Shown in pieces: positions 53,580 to 61,835 of a DNA stretch of 64,000 nt. The notes under the pieces are model-generated. The model did not search any database. It saw only the letters and a list, made by a program, of their open reading frames with translations, and was not told where the DNA came from. Position numbers and translations under genes: made by a program. Each line of letters opens with the position of its first letter. Within the stretch, counting starts at the first letter, position 1. The DNA comes from Burkholderiaceae bacterium (GTDB lineage Bacteria; Pseudomonadota; Gammaproteobacteria; Burkholderiales; Burkholderiaceae_C): positions 1 to 64,000 of the forward strand of contig JAMLIQ010000001.1 of NCBI GenBank assembly GCA_023954095.1, given 5' to 3'.

Positions 53580-54779
53580 ATGGCACAGCAGTTTCTGGAA
53601 ATGCCCGACAGTCAGGGCTACTTTGGCGAATACGGAGGGCAGATCCTCCCGCCTGAACTCAAGGCCGTGATGGACGGCATCAATGACGCCTACGAGGAGG
53701 TCCGCAAGACGGCAGCGTTCCAGGACGAGCTGGCGGAGCTGTACGCCCATTACGTCGGTCGGCCCAGTCCGATCTTCTACGCCCGGCGCCTTTCGGAGCG
53801 CCAGGGCGGCGCGCACATTCATCTCAAGCGCGAAGACCTGAACCACACCGGCGCGCACAAGATCAACCACTGCCTGGGCGAAGCGCTGCTGGCCAAGCAC
53901 ATGGGCAAGACCAAGGTGCTGGCCGAAACGGGGGCGGGCCAGCACGGCGTGGCGCTGGCGTCGGCCTGCGCGCTGGTGGGCATCGAGTGCGAAATCCACA
54001 TGGGCGAGATCGACATTGCCAAGGAGCACCCCAACGTCACCAAGATGAAAATCCTGGGCTGCAAGCTGGTGCCTGTGACGCGCGGCACGCGCACCCTCAA
54101 GGACGCGGTGGACAGCGCGTTTGAAGAGTACCTGAAAGATCCGGTGCATTTCTTCTATGCCATCGGCTCGGTGGTGGGCCCGCACCCGTTCCCCAAGATG
54201 GTGCGCGACTTCCAGAGCATCGTCGGGCGCGAGGCGCGGGCGCAGTTTCTGGCAGAGCACCAGCGCCTGCCCGATGTGGTGACGGCCTGCGTGGGCGGCG
54301 GCTCGAACGCCATGGGCATCTTCACGGAATTCCTGCCCGATGCCGATGTGCAGCTCGTGGGTGTCGAGCCTGCCGGTCGCGGCCTCGATACCCCCGACCA
54401 CGCCGCCACCATGACGCTCGGCGTCAAGGGCGCCATCCACGGCTTCATTTGCTACAACCTGCAGGATGACAAGGGCGAGCCGCTGCCGGTGTACTCGATT
54501 GCCTCGGGCCTGGACTACCCTGGCGTCGGCCCGCAGCACTGCTACCTCAAGGACGTAGGCCGCGTGCAGTATGAGTCGGTGACGGACGACGAGTGCCTCG
54601 ATGCCTTCATGACGCTCTCGCGCACCGAAGGGATCATCCCGGCGCTGGAGAGCGCGCATGCGCTGGCCTACGCCATGAAGCTGGCGAAGACTCTGCCCCC
54701 AGAGAAGAACATTCTGGTCAACCTCTCAGGCCGGGGCGACAAGGACGCCGATTTCGTGGCGCAGCACCTGGGGTTGTAG
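53580..54779 (+). CDS. trpB: stand-alone tryptophan synthase beta-chain paralogue
   Basis: 399 residues from an ATG with an AAGGAGG ribosome site. PLP lysine K94 in [17 protein letters not shown], catalytic Glu E116 in [11 protein letters not shown], phosphate cup [10 protein letters not shown] and the [15 protein letters not shown] block are all conserved. It differs from the usual trpA-linked TrpB in the N-terminus ([20 protein letters not shown]) and in [15 protein letters not shown]. There is no trpA or trpF next to it. It may use free indole and serine (indole salvage), or another nucleophile. A second, trpA-linked trpB elsewhere is likely but outside the window. Confidence 0.9.
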   Translation: MAQQFLEMPDSQGYFGEYGGQILPPELKAVMDGINDAYEEVRKTAAFQDELAELYAHYVGRPSPIFYARRLSERQGGAHIHLKREDLNHTGAHKINHCLGEALLAKHMGKTKVLAETGAGQHGVALASACALVGIECEIHMGEIDIAKEHPNVTKMKILGCKLVPVTRGTRTLKDAVDSAFEEYLKDPVHFFYAIGSVVGPHPFPKMVRDFQSIVGREARAQFLAEHQRLPDVVTACVGGGSNAMGIFTEFLPDADVQLVGVEPAGRGLDTPDHAATMTLGVKGAIHGFICYNLQDDKGEPLPVYSIASGLDYPGVGPQHCYLKDVGRVQYESVTDDECLDAFMTLSRTEGIIPALESAHALAYAMKLAKTLPPEKNILVNLSGRGDKDADFVAQHLGL

Positions 54780-54785
54780 ACTTTA

Positions 54786-54850
54786 GGCAAAAAAGGCTGC
54801 TGGCGCTTTATAAATAAGCGCTGGCAGCTATTTTTTTGATAGTAAAAATG
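54786..54850 (-). repeat. dispersed palindromic repeat, copy 9 (trpB/queA intergenic)
   Basis: Minus-strand reading: ACTATCAAAAAAATAGCTGC, then CAGCGCTTATTTATAAAGCG, then CCAGCAGCC. Its AGCGCTTATTTATAAGCGCT-like core forms a long hairpin with AT centre and could act as a terminator between the convergent trpB and queA genes. Confidence 0.75.
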
Positions 54851-54897
54851 CGGCCCTGAGCGTCCATTCGGGGTCAATCGCTGAGCGCGCAATGCCG

Positions 54898-56013
54898 CTA
54901 CAGGCGGGCCGTGGGCGCGGCGCGCTCCAGCAGCATCGCATCGCCGTAGCTGAAAAACCGGTACTCCTGTGCAATCGCATGGCGGTACAGCGCCATCACC
55001 CGGTCGTACCCCGCAAAGGCGCTCACCAGCATCATCAGCGTGCTTTTGGGCAGATGGAAGTTGGTGACCAGCAGGTCCACGACCTGGAACGCGAATCCCG
55101 GCGTGATGAAGATATTGGTGTCGCCCGTGGCCAACCCCGAGCGCGCCCAGGATTCGAGCGTGCGCACCGTCGTCGTGCCCACGGCCACCACGCGGCCGCC
55201 GCGCTGGCGGCAGCGCTCCAGGGCTGCCAGGGTGGCCAGGGGCACCTCGTACCACTCGCTGTGCATCTGGTGCTCGGCCAGGTTTTCGGTCTTGACGGGC
55301 TGGAAGGTGCCGGCGCCGACATGCAGCGTCACGCTGGCACGCTCGATGCCGCGCCGCGCCAGGTCGGCCAGCACTGCTTCGTCAAAATGCAGTGCGGCGG
55401 TGGGGGCGGCCACGGCGCCGGGCGCGCGGGCAAAAACAGTCTGGTAACGCTGGCTGTCCTCGACGGCATCGGGATCGTTGCCGGTGTGCTGCTGGCGTTC
55501 GATATACGGGGGCAGGGGCAGGTGGCCGTGGCGTTCCATCAGATCCCAGGGGCTCTCGTGGGCCGGGCCGCGCAGGGCGAAGCGGAACAGCGGCCCCTGC
55601 GCATCGGGCCAGCGGCCCAGCAGCGTGCCGTCAAAGCCACCGGCGCCGAGCCCTCCGGCCAGGTGCACGGTGCTGCCGGGCAAGGGCTTCTTGCTGACCT
55701 TCATGTGGGCCACCACCTCGTTGCCGGTGAGCACGCGCTCGATCAGCAGTTCCAGCTTGCCGCCGCTGGCTTTCTCGCCAAAGAGGCGCGCCTTGACGAC
55801 ACGGGTGTCGTTGAAGACCAGCAGGTCGCCCGCTCGCAGCAGGCTGGGCAGGGTGTGGAAGATGCGGTCCGCCGCAGGCAGGCTGCGGCCATCGAGCAGG
55901 CGCGAGGCGCTGCGCTCGGCGGTGGGGTGCTGGGCGATGCGCTCCGGGGGCAGGGCGAAGTCAAAATCGCTGAGGGTGAAGGTGCGGGGCGCGTTTGCGG
56001 GGTTCTCGGTCAT
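54898..56013 (-). CDS. queA: S-adenosylmethionine:tRNA ribosyltransferase-isomerase
   Basis: 371 residues from the ATG at 56013. [63 protein letters not shown] and [19 protein letters not shown] are family signatures. It builds epoxyqueuosine at the tRNA wobble position. No tgt gene is adjacent. Divergent from the hemerythrin-GGDEF gene and convergent with trpB. Confidence 0.97.
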   Translation of the reverse strand: MTENPANAPRTFTLSDFDFALPPERIAQHPTAERSASRLLDGRSLPAADRIFHTLPSLLRAGDLLVFNDTRVVKARLFGEKASGGKLELLIERVLTGNEVVAHMKVSKKPLPGSTVHLAGGLGAGGFDGTLLGRWPDAQGPLFRFALRGPAHESPWDLMERHGHLPLPPYIERQQHTGNDPDAVEDSQRYQTVFARAPGAVAAPTAALHFDEAVLADLARRGIERASVTLHVGAGTFQPVKTENLAEHQMHSEWYEVPLATLAALERCRQRGGRVVAVGTTTVRTLESWARSGLATGDTNIFITPGFAFQVVDLLVTNFHLPKSTLMMLVSAFAGYDRVMALYRHAIAQEYRFFSYGDAMLLERAAPTARL

Positions 56014-56132
56014 GGTGCTTGAGGGCCGGACGGGCCCGTTCCAAGGGGGAAGAAAAGGCGGCATTGTGGCATTGCTGCCCTGTATGCGCGTAAGCTTGCG
56101 CCTGTACACACCGACTTGCGAGGACGGCGCCA

Positions 56133-57278
56133 ATGGATGCTTTCGTATGGGACCAGAACTTCATCACAGGCGTGGAGGGCATGGATGACCAGCACCATGC
56201 GCTGGTCGATCTGTTCAACGAGCTGAGCCAGACGTTCTACAGCACCGAGCGCAACCGCGAAGAGATTCTGGGGGGTACTTTTGCGCGGCTGGTGGCGTAC
56301 ACCGAATACCACTTTCGTGACGAAGAATCCTTGATGCTGGGGGTGGGTATCGATCCGCGCCATATCGCATTGCACAAGGCGCAGCACACGCAGTTTGTCG
56401 AGCAGATCAAGGCCATCTGGCAGGTGCGCGAGACCCTGCCCAATGCGGCCGAATCCATCGTGGGTTTTTTGACTTCGTGGCTGGGCCTGCACATCCTGGG
56501 CACCGACCAGTCGCTGGCGCGGCAGATCGTGGCCATTGCCGCCGGGGCGACGCCAGCGCAGGCCTGGGACAGCGAGGCCCACTTCGCTGCCAGCAACAGC
56601 ACCCAGGCGCTGCTCAAGGTGATCGTGCGGCTTTACCACGCGCTGGCGCAGCAGAACGCCGTGCTCATCGCCGCCAACCAGGACCTGGAGCAGCGGGTGG
56701 CCGAACGCACCGAAACCCTGGCACGCACCAACGACGTGCTGCGCGATGCCAACCAGCAGCTCGCGGTCTATTCGCGTACCGATGGGTTGCTGCGCATCGC
56801 CAACCGGGCTTATTTTGAAGAACGCCTGGCGCAGGCGTGCGCGGGAGCGTTCCGGCGCGAGCACCCGGTGGGGGTGCTGATGATCGATGTGGACCACTTC
56901 AAGCAGTTCAACGACCGCCATGGCCGCCCGCAGGGCGATATGTGCCTGCAGGCCGTGGCCCGGGCCGTGGAGCAAAGCATGGTGCGCAGCACCGACATCG
57001 TGGCGCGCTATGGCGGCGAGGAGCTGGCCGTCATCCTGCCCGATACCGACGCCGCAGGGGCTGCGGTGGTGGCCGCCCGGGTGGTCGAACAGGTGGCCGC
57101 CCTGGCCCTGCCGCATGGCGACTCTCCCACGGCGCCGCAGGTGACGGTGAGTGTGGGCGTGGCGGCGCAGGTGCCGCTGTCGCGCGATGGCGGCGCGGCG
57201 CTGGTGCAGGAGGCCGACGCCGCCCTGTACGAAGCCAAGGCCACCGGGCGCAACCGCTGGGTGCTGGCGCCGCACTGA
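56133..57278 (+). CDS. bacteriohemerythrin-GGDEF diguanylate cyclase
   Basis: 381 residues. Residues about 5-135 form a hemerythrin domain with diiron ligands in [36 protein letters not shown] and [11 protein letters not shown] helical linker (about 150-210) leads to a GGDEF domain (about 215-380) with [13 protein letters not shown] and the active-site loop GGEEL (about 294-298). It probably makes cyclic di-GMP in response to oxygen or redox at the diiron site. The loop ends in Leu instead of the common Phe, which is usually still active. No obvious RxxD inhibitory site stands next to the loop. Soluble, cytoplasmic. Confidence 0.92.
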   Translation: MDAFVWDQNFITGVEGMDDQHHALVDLFNELSQTFYSTERNREEILGGTFARLVAYTEYHFRDEESLMLGVGIDPRHIALHKAQHTQFVEQIKAIWQVRETLPNAAESIVGFLTSWLGLHILGTDQSLARQIVAIAAGATPAQAWDSEAHFAASNSTQALLKVIVRLYHALAQQNAVLIAANQDLEQRVAERTETLARTNDVLRDANQQLAVYSRTDGLLRIANRAYFEERLAQACAGAFRREHPVGVLMIDVDHFKQFNDRHGRPQGDMCLQAVARAVEQSMVRSTDIVARYGGEELAVILPDTDAAGAAVVAARVVEQVAALALPHGDSPTAPQVTVSVGVAAQVPLSRDGGAALVQEADAALYEAKATGRNRWVLAPH

Positions 57279-57283
57279 GCGTG

Positions 57284-58210
57284 TCAGCGGCGGTCGAACT
57301 GGCGCTGCACCTCGGCAGCATCGGCCAGCGCCGTGCCCGGTGCCAGCAGGGCGGCGGCACCTCCGGCCAAACCCCAGCGCAGCGCCGTGGGCGCGGGTTC
57401 GCCCCGGTCCAGCGCCGACAGCAGCGCGGCCAGAAAGCAGTCGCCTGCGCCGGTGGTGCCCGTGGTGGCCTGCACGGGCAGGGCGGGGGCCTGCCATATC
57501 CCGCCGGAGGTTGCCAGCACCGCGCCCTGCGCGCCCACCGACAGCGCCACGACCTGTGCCTTGTGCTGGCGCACCAGGTCTTGCGCGGCCGCCTGCCATT
57601 GCGGCGCATCGGCCAGGGGCAGGCCGGTGAGCCCGCGCATTTCGCGCAGGCTGGGTTTGACCAGGTACACGCCTTCCTCCAGCGCAGCGGCCAGCGCCGG
57701 GCCCGAACTGTCGAGCACCATGCGGCTGCCCTGCTGGCGGGCGATGCGCGCCAGGCGCGCATAAAAGTCATCGGGCACGCCGGGCGGCAGGCTGCCGCTG
57801 GCCACGATCCAGCGCGCTGGACTGGCGTGCTGCGCCACCGCGTCCAGGCAGGCCTGCCATTCGGCGGCGGCCAGTGGGGGGCCGGGCATCACGAAGCGGT
57901 ATTCCTGTCCGGTGCCTTGCTCCACCACCGACAGGTTCTCCCGCGTTTCGCCCGCAATCGGCAGACAGCGTTCCGGCACCCCTTCGGCGGCCAGCCGCTG
58001 GGCCAGTTGCGCGCCCGCCAGGCCGCCCGACAGATGCCAGGCCTGCACCGCGTGGCCCAGGCGGTGCAGCACCCGTGCCACGTTGATGCCGCCGCCGCCC
58101 GGGTAGCGCTGCAGGCTGCCGCAGCGCAGCTTGTGCGTGGGCTCTACCCGGGCGGTGGTGGTGGCCAGGTCGAGTGCGGGGTTGGGAGTGAGGGTGAGGA
58201 AGTCAGGCAT
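57284..58210 (-). CDS. PfkB-family sugar-phosphate kinase (1-phosphofructokinase type)
   Basis: 308 residues from the ATG at 58210. Opening FLTLTPNPALDLATTT and YPGGGGINVARVL are those of 1-phosphofructokinase/6-phosphofructokinase-2 enzymes; the anion hole and catalytic Asp lie in TTGTTGAGDCFLAALLSAL. It phosphorylates a hexose phosphate or tagatose phosphate. No PTS genes flank it, so Pfk-2-like function is possible. It converges on the GGDEF gene, with 5 bp between stops, and is divergent from recC. Confidence 0.9.
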   Translation of the reverse strand: MPDFLTLTPNPALDLATTTARVEPTHKLRCGSLQRYPGGGGINVARVLHRLGHAVQAWHLSGGLAGAQLAQRLAAEGVPERCLPIAGETRENLSVVEQGTGQEYRFVMPGPPLAAAEWQACLDAVAQHASPARWIVASGSLPPGVPDDFYARLARIARQQGSRMVLDSSGPALAAALEEGVYLVKPSLREMRGLTGLPLADAPQWQAAAQDLVRQHKAQVVALSVGAQGAVLATSGGIWQAPALPVQATTGTTGAGDCFLAALLSALDRGEPAPTALRWGLAGGAAALLAPGTALADAAEVQRQFDRR

Positions 58211-58271
58211 GACCGCACTGTAATGGCGCGCCGATGGACTACAGTCTCCGGCACAGTTCTCGCACCACGCA

Positions 58272-61200
58272 ATGCTCCCGCACCCGCTTGACCCTCTTCC
58301 CCTGCAAACCGGCCTGATCGCGCTGCACAGCAACCGCACCGAAGCGTTGGCCGAGGCCGTCCTGGCCTGGCTGCGCCAGAACCCGCTGGCGCCGCTGGAG
58401 GACGAGGTGGTGCTGGTGCAAAGCAACGGCATGGCCGAGTGGTTCAAGATGGAGGCGGCCGCCCGCAGCGGCGTGTGCGCAGCCATGCGGGTGGAGCTGC
58501 CGTCGCGGTTTTTGTGGCGCACCTACCGCCAGGTGCTGGGCCGTGCCCAGGTGCCTGCGCGCTCGCCGGTCGACAAGGATGTCCTGGCCTGGCGGCTGGT
58601 GCGCCTGCTGCCGGGCTTGCTGCACGAGCCCGGCTACGAACCCGTGGCCGGTTTCCTGGCTGCGGGCGACGACGCCGACCGGCTGTTCCAGCTTGCCACG
58701 CGCCTGGCCGACCTGTTTGACCAGTACCAGGTCTACCGGCCCGACTGGCTGGGCGACTGGGCCGACGGGCAGGACCGCCTGGCCGCGCCCGGCCGTCCCC
58801 CGCTGGAGCTGCCCGCAGACCAGCGCTGGCAGCCTTTGTTGTGGCGTGCCGTGCTGGCCACGCTGGACGAGCGTGAGCGCCAGTGCACCCGCCCGCGCAT
58901 CCACCAGCGCGTGCTGGACGCGCTGCACAGCGGCGCTCCGCTGGCCCGCCCGGTGGCGCGCCGTATCGTGTTGTTCGGCATGGCGCAGGTGCCCCTGCCG
59001 GTGCTGCAGTTGCTGGCGGCGCTGGCCCGGCACAGCCAGGTGCTGCTGGCCATTCCCAACCCCTGCCGCTTCCACTGGGCCGACACCATCGACGGCCGCG
59101 AGCTGCTGCGCATGGCGCAGCGCCGCCAGCCGCTGCGGGCCGGGCGCGACCTGGCTGCGCTGCCGCTGGAGGCCATGCACGCCCATGCCCACCCGCTGCT
59201 GGCGGCCTGGGGCCGCCAGGCGCGCGACTTCGTGCGCCAGCTCGACGCCTTTGACGACGCACAGCAGGCCCAGGCCCGCTTCGGCCTGCCGCGCGTGGAC
59301 CTGTTCGATGAGGAGGAAAGCGCCGATGCGCCCCTGCTGGTACAGGCGCAGAACCGTATCCGCGACCTGGTACCGCTGGCCGAGCATGACCGGCGCGCGG
59401 CACGTGCAGCCGACCGCTCCATTGTTTTTCATGTGGCGCACAGTGCGCTGCGCGAGGTCGAGGTGCTGCACGACCAGCTGTTGCAGCTGCTGGCCGACCC
59501 GCCCGGCGGTGCGCCGCTGCAGCCGCGCGACATCGTGGTCATGGTGCCCGACATCGACACCATGGCACCCGCCATCCGGGCCGTGTTTGGCCAGTACCCG
59601 CGCAGCGACGCACGCCATATCCCGTTCGACATTGCCGACCTGAGCGCCCGCGCCAGCCACCCGCTGGTGGGCGCGCTCGAATGGCTGCTGCGCCTGCCGC
59701 AGCAGCGCTGCACCTTGAGCGAGCTGCGCGACCTGCTCGATGTGCCGGCCATTGCGGCGCGTTTTGGCGTGGACCCGGACTCCATGGCGCGGCTGGCGCA
59801 GTGGATGGCTGGCGCGGGCATCCGCTGGGGGCTGAATGCGGCGCAGCGCGAGCACCTGGGCCTGGGCGCCTGCGGCGACCAGAACACCGGTGCTTTCGGC
59901 CTGCGCCGCATGCTGCTGGGCTATGCCGGGGGCGATGCGGCGTTTGCCGGGATCGAGCCCTACACCGAAGTCGGCGGGCTCGACGCCGAACTGGCGGGCG
60001 CGCTTGCCGGTCTGCTCGAACAGCTGGAGCACTGGTGGCGCGCGTCGCTCATCCCGGCCACGCCCGAGGGCTGGGCCGTGCGCTGCCGTGTGCTGCTGGC
60101 AGGCATCGCCCAGGCCACCAGCGAGGACGACCGCCAGGTGCTGCAGGCGCTCGACGCTGCGCTCACCACCTGGCAGGAGACCTGCGCGCAGGCCGGTTTT
60201 GCGGACGCACTGCCGCTGCCCGTGGCGCGCCAGGCCTGGCTCGATGCCTTGCAGCAGCCCTCGCTGAACCAGCGTTTCCGGGCGGGCGGCGTCACCTTCT
60301 GCACGCTCATGCCGCTGCGTGCCATTCCGTTCGAGGTGGTCTGTCTGCTGGGCATGAACGACGGCGACTACCCGCGCCGCGCGCCGCGCAGCGACTTCGA
60401 CCTGATGGCCCTGGGCGGCCAGGCGCGCCCCGGCGACCGCTCGCGCCAGAGCGACGACCGCCAGCTCATGCTCGAAGCCCTGCTGTCGGCGCGGCGCGTG
60501 CTCTACGTGGGCTGGACCGGGCGCAGCGTGCGCGACAACAGCCTGCAGCCGCCTTCGGTGCTGGTGTCGCAGCTGCGCGACTACCTGGCCGCGGGCTGGA
60601 GCGGCGAGGTGCTGGCCCAGCGCACCACCGAGCACCCGCTGCAGCCCTTCAGCCGCCGCTATTTCGAGGGCGATGCCGCCCTGTTCACCCATGCCCGCGA
60701 ATGGCGCGCAGCGCACAGCGCCGAGCCGCCTGCACAGCCGCCCGCGCCACCGCTGCCCGCGTTTGCGCCCGACCCGCGCGTGCCGCTGGGCGTGGCCTCG
60801 CTGGCCGCGTTTTTGCGCAACCCGGCGCGCGCCTTCCTGCGCGAACGGCTGGGCGTGGTGTTCGACCCGGCGCAGGACGAGGGCGGTGACGACGAATCCT
60901 TTGGCCTGGCCGGGCTGGAGGAATACAGCACCGTGCGCGATCTGCTGGACGGTGTGCTGGCCGATCTGCAGAGCGCCCCCGGCGGTGCGCCGGTCGATGC
61001 CTTGCTGGAGCGCCGCCTGCAGCGCCTGCGCCGCACAGGCCGCCTGCCGCTGGGCGGCCTGGCAGACCGCACCCAGGCCCGGCTGGCCGAGCGCCTTTTG
61101 CCTCTGCTGCACGCCTGGCAGCAGGCGCAGGCCGACCACCCCAGCGCCACCGAGCGCCTGCCGTTGTATTGCACCACCCATTCATCAAATGCTATTGAAA

Positions 61201-61835
61201 TGATAGCTGATAGCGCAATGCCAGAGAGCGCTGAAGGCACTTTTTATTCAAATTCTGAACCGGTGCCGATCGTGCTCGAAGACTGGCTGGAGCCCCTGCG
61301 GCGCGGCCCGGACGGCCTGCCCGTGTGGCTCGATGTGACGCCGTCCCGCCTGCTGCAGGACGCCCGCAAGGGCACGGTGCGCGCCGATGCGCTGCTCGTG
61401 CCCTGGGTGCGCAGCCTGGCCGCCGCCGCCAGCGGTGCCCCGGTGCACGGCCTGCTGGTGGGGCGCGATGCCACGCTGCACTGCACGCCCCCCGCGCCCG
61501 ACAGCGCACGCGCCACGCTGGTGCACCTGCTGCAGGTGTGGCGCGAGGGCATGCAGGCGCCGCTGCCTTTTGCACTGCGCAGCGCACTGGCCTGGGTGGG
61601 CGGGGGCGACGCGGCCAGTACCTACGAAGGGGGATTTCACCTGGAAGGCGAAGGCACCGAGCCCTGCCTGGCGCGGCTCTACCCCGACTACGAGACGCTG
61701 ACCGAGGACGGCCGCTTCGAGGCCCTGGCCGCGTCCATCGGCGGGCCGCTGGCCGACTGGGCCCGAGAGCAGGTGCAGGTCCGCATCCACCCCGAGGCGG
61801 GCAGCTCCGCTCCCGCCACCGGAGACACCGCATGA
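58272..61835 (+). CDS. recC: exodeoxyribonuclease V gamma subunit
   Basis: 1187 residues, slightly longer than E. coli RecC (1122). N-terminal inactive helicase domains (LIALHSNRTEALAEAVLAWL; VLVQSNGMAEWFKMEAA), LLGMNDGDYPRRAPRSDFDL and the SDDRQLMLEALLSARRVLYV block are diagnostic. It is the Chi-recognising subunit of RecBCD for double-strand break repair. In the C-terminal part, residues about 972-995 come from a dispersed repeat copy (61186-61258). Overlaps recB by four bases. Confidence 0.95.
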   Translation: MLPHPLDPLPLQTGLIALHSNRTEALAEAVLAWLRQNPLAPLEDEVVLVQSNGMAEWFKMEAAARSGVCAAMRVELPSRFLWRTYRQVLGRAQVPARSPVDKDVLAWRLVRLLPGLLHEPGYEPVAGFLAAGDDADRLFQLATRLADLFDQYQVYRPDWLGDWADGQDRLAAPGRPPLELPADQRWQPLLWRAVLATLDERERQCTRPRIHQRVLDALHSGAPLARPVARRIVLFGMAQVPLPVLQLLAALARHSQVLLAIPNPCRFHWADTIDGRELLRMAQRRQPLRAGRDLAALPLEAMHAHAHPLLAAWGRQARDFVRQLDAFDDAQQAQARFGLPRVDLFDEEESADAPLLVQAQNRIRDLVPLAEHDRRAARAADRSIVFHVAHSALREVEVLHDQLLQLLADPPGGAPLQPRDIVVMVPDIDTMAPAIRAVFGQYPRSDARHIPFDIADLSARASHPLVGALEWLLRLPQQRCTLSELRDLLDVPAIAARFGVDPDSMARLAQWMAGAGIRWGLNAAQREHLGLGACGDQNTGAFGLRRMLLGYAGGDAAFAGIEPYTEVGGLDAELAGALAGLLEQLEHWWRASLIPATPEGWAVRCRVLLAGIAQATSEDDRQVLQALDAALTTWQETCAQAGFADALPLPVARQAWLDALQQPSLNQRFRAGGVTFCTLMPLRAIPFEVVCLLGMNDGDYPRRAPRSDFDLMALGGQARPGDRSRQSDDRQLMLEALLSARRVLYVGWTGRSVRDNSLQPPSVLVSQLRDYLAAGWSGEVLAQRTTEHPLQPFSRRYFEGDAALFTHAREWRAAHSAEPPAQPPAPPLPAFAPDPRVPLGVASLAAFLRNPARAFLRERLGVVFDPAQDEGGDDESFGLAGLEEYSTVRDLLDGVLADLQSAPGGAPVDALLERRLQRLRRTGRLPLGGLADRTQARLAERLLPLLHAWQQAQADHPSATERLPLYCTTHSSNAIEMIADSAMPESAEGTFYSNSEPVPIVLEDWLEPLRRGPDGLPVWLDVTPSRLLQDARKGTVRADALLVPWVRSLAAAASGAPVHGLLVGRDATLHCTPPAPDSARATLVHLLQVWREGMQAPLPFALRSALAWVGGGDAASTYEGGFHLEGEGTEPCLARLYPDYETLTEDGRFEALAASIGGPLADWAREQVQVRIHPEAGSSAPATGDTA
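61186..61258 (+). repeat. dispersed palindromic repeat, copy 10 (inside recC)
   Basis: AAATGCTATTGAAATGATAG, then CTGATAGCGC, then GAGAGCGCTGAAGGC and a TTTTTATTCAAATTC tail. It encodes NAIEMIADSAMPESAEGTFY; the GCT codon at 61191 is in the recC frame. Strikingly AT-richer than flanking recC DNA, it matches the intergenic trpG-end copy closely at the left arm. Confidence 0.8.

Noticed and set aside
58239..61181. 980-codon open frame on the minus strand opposite recC
   Set aside because: Antisense shadow caused by high GC third positions; composition is Gln/Arg/His/Ala-rich without domains, and the plus strand encodes a clear RecC.
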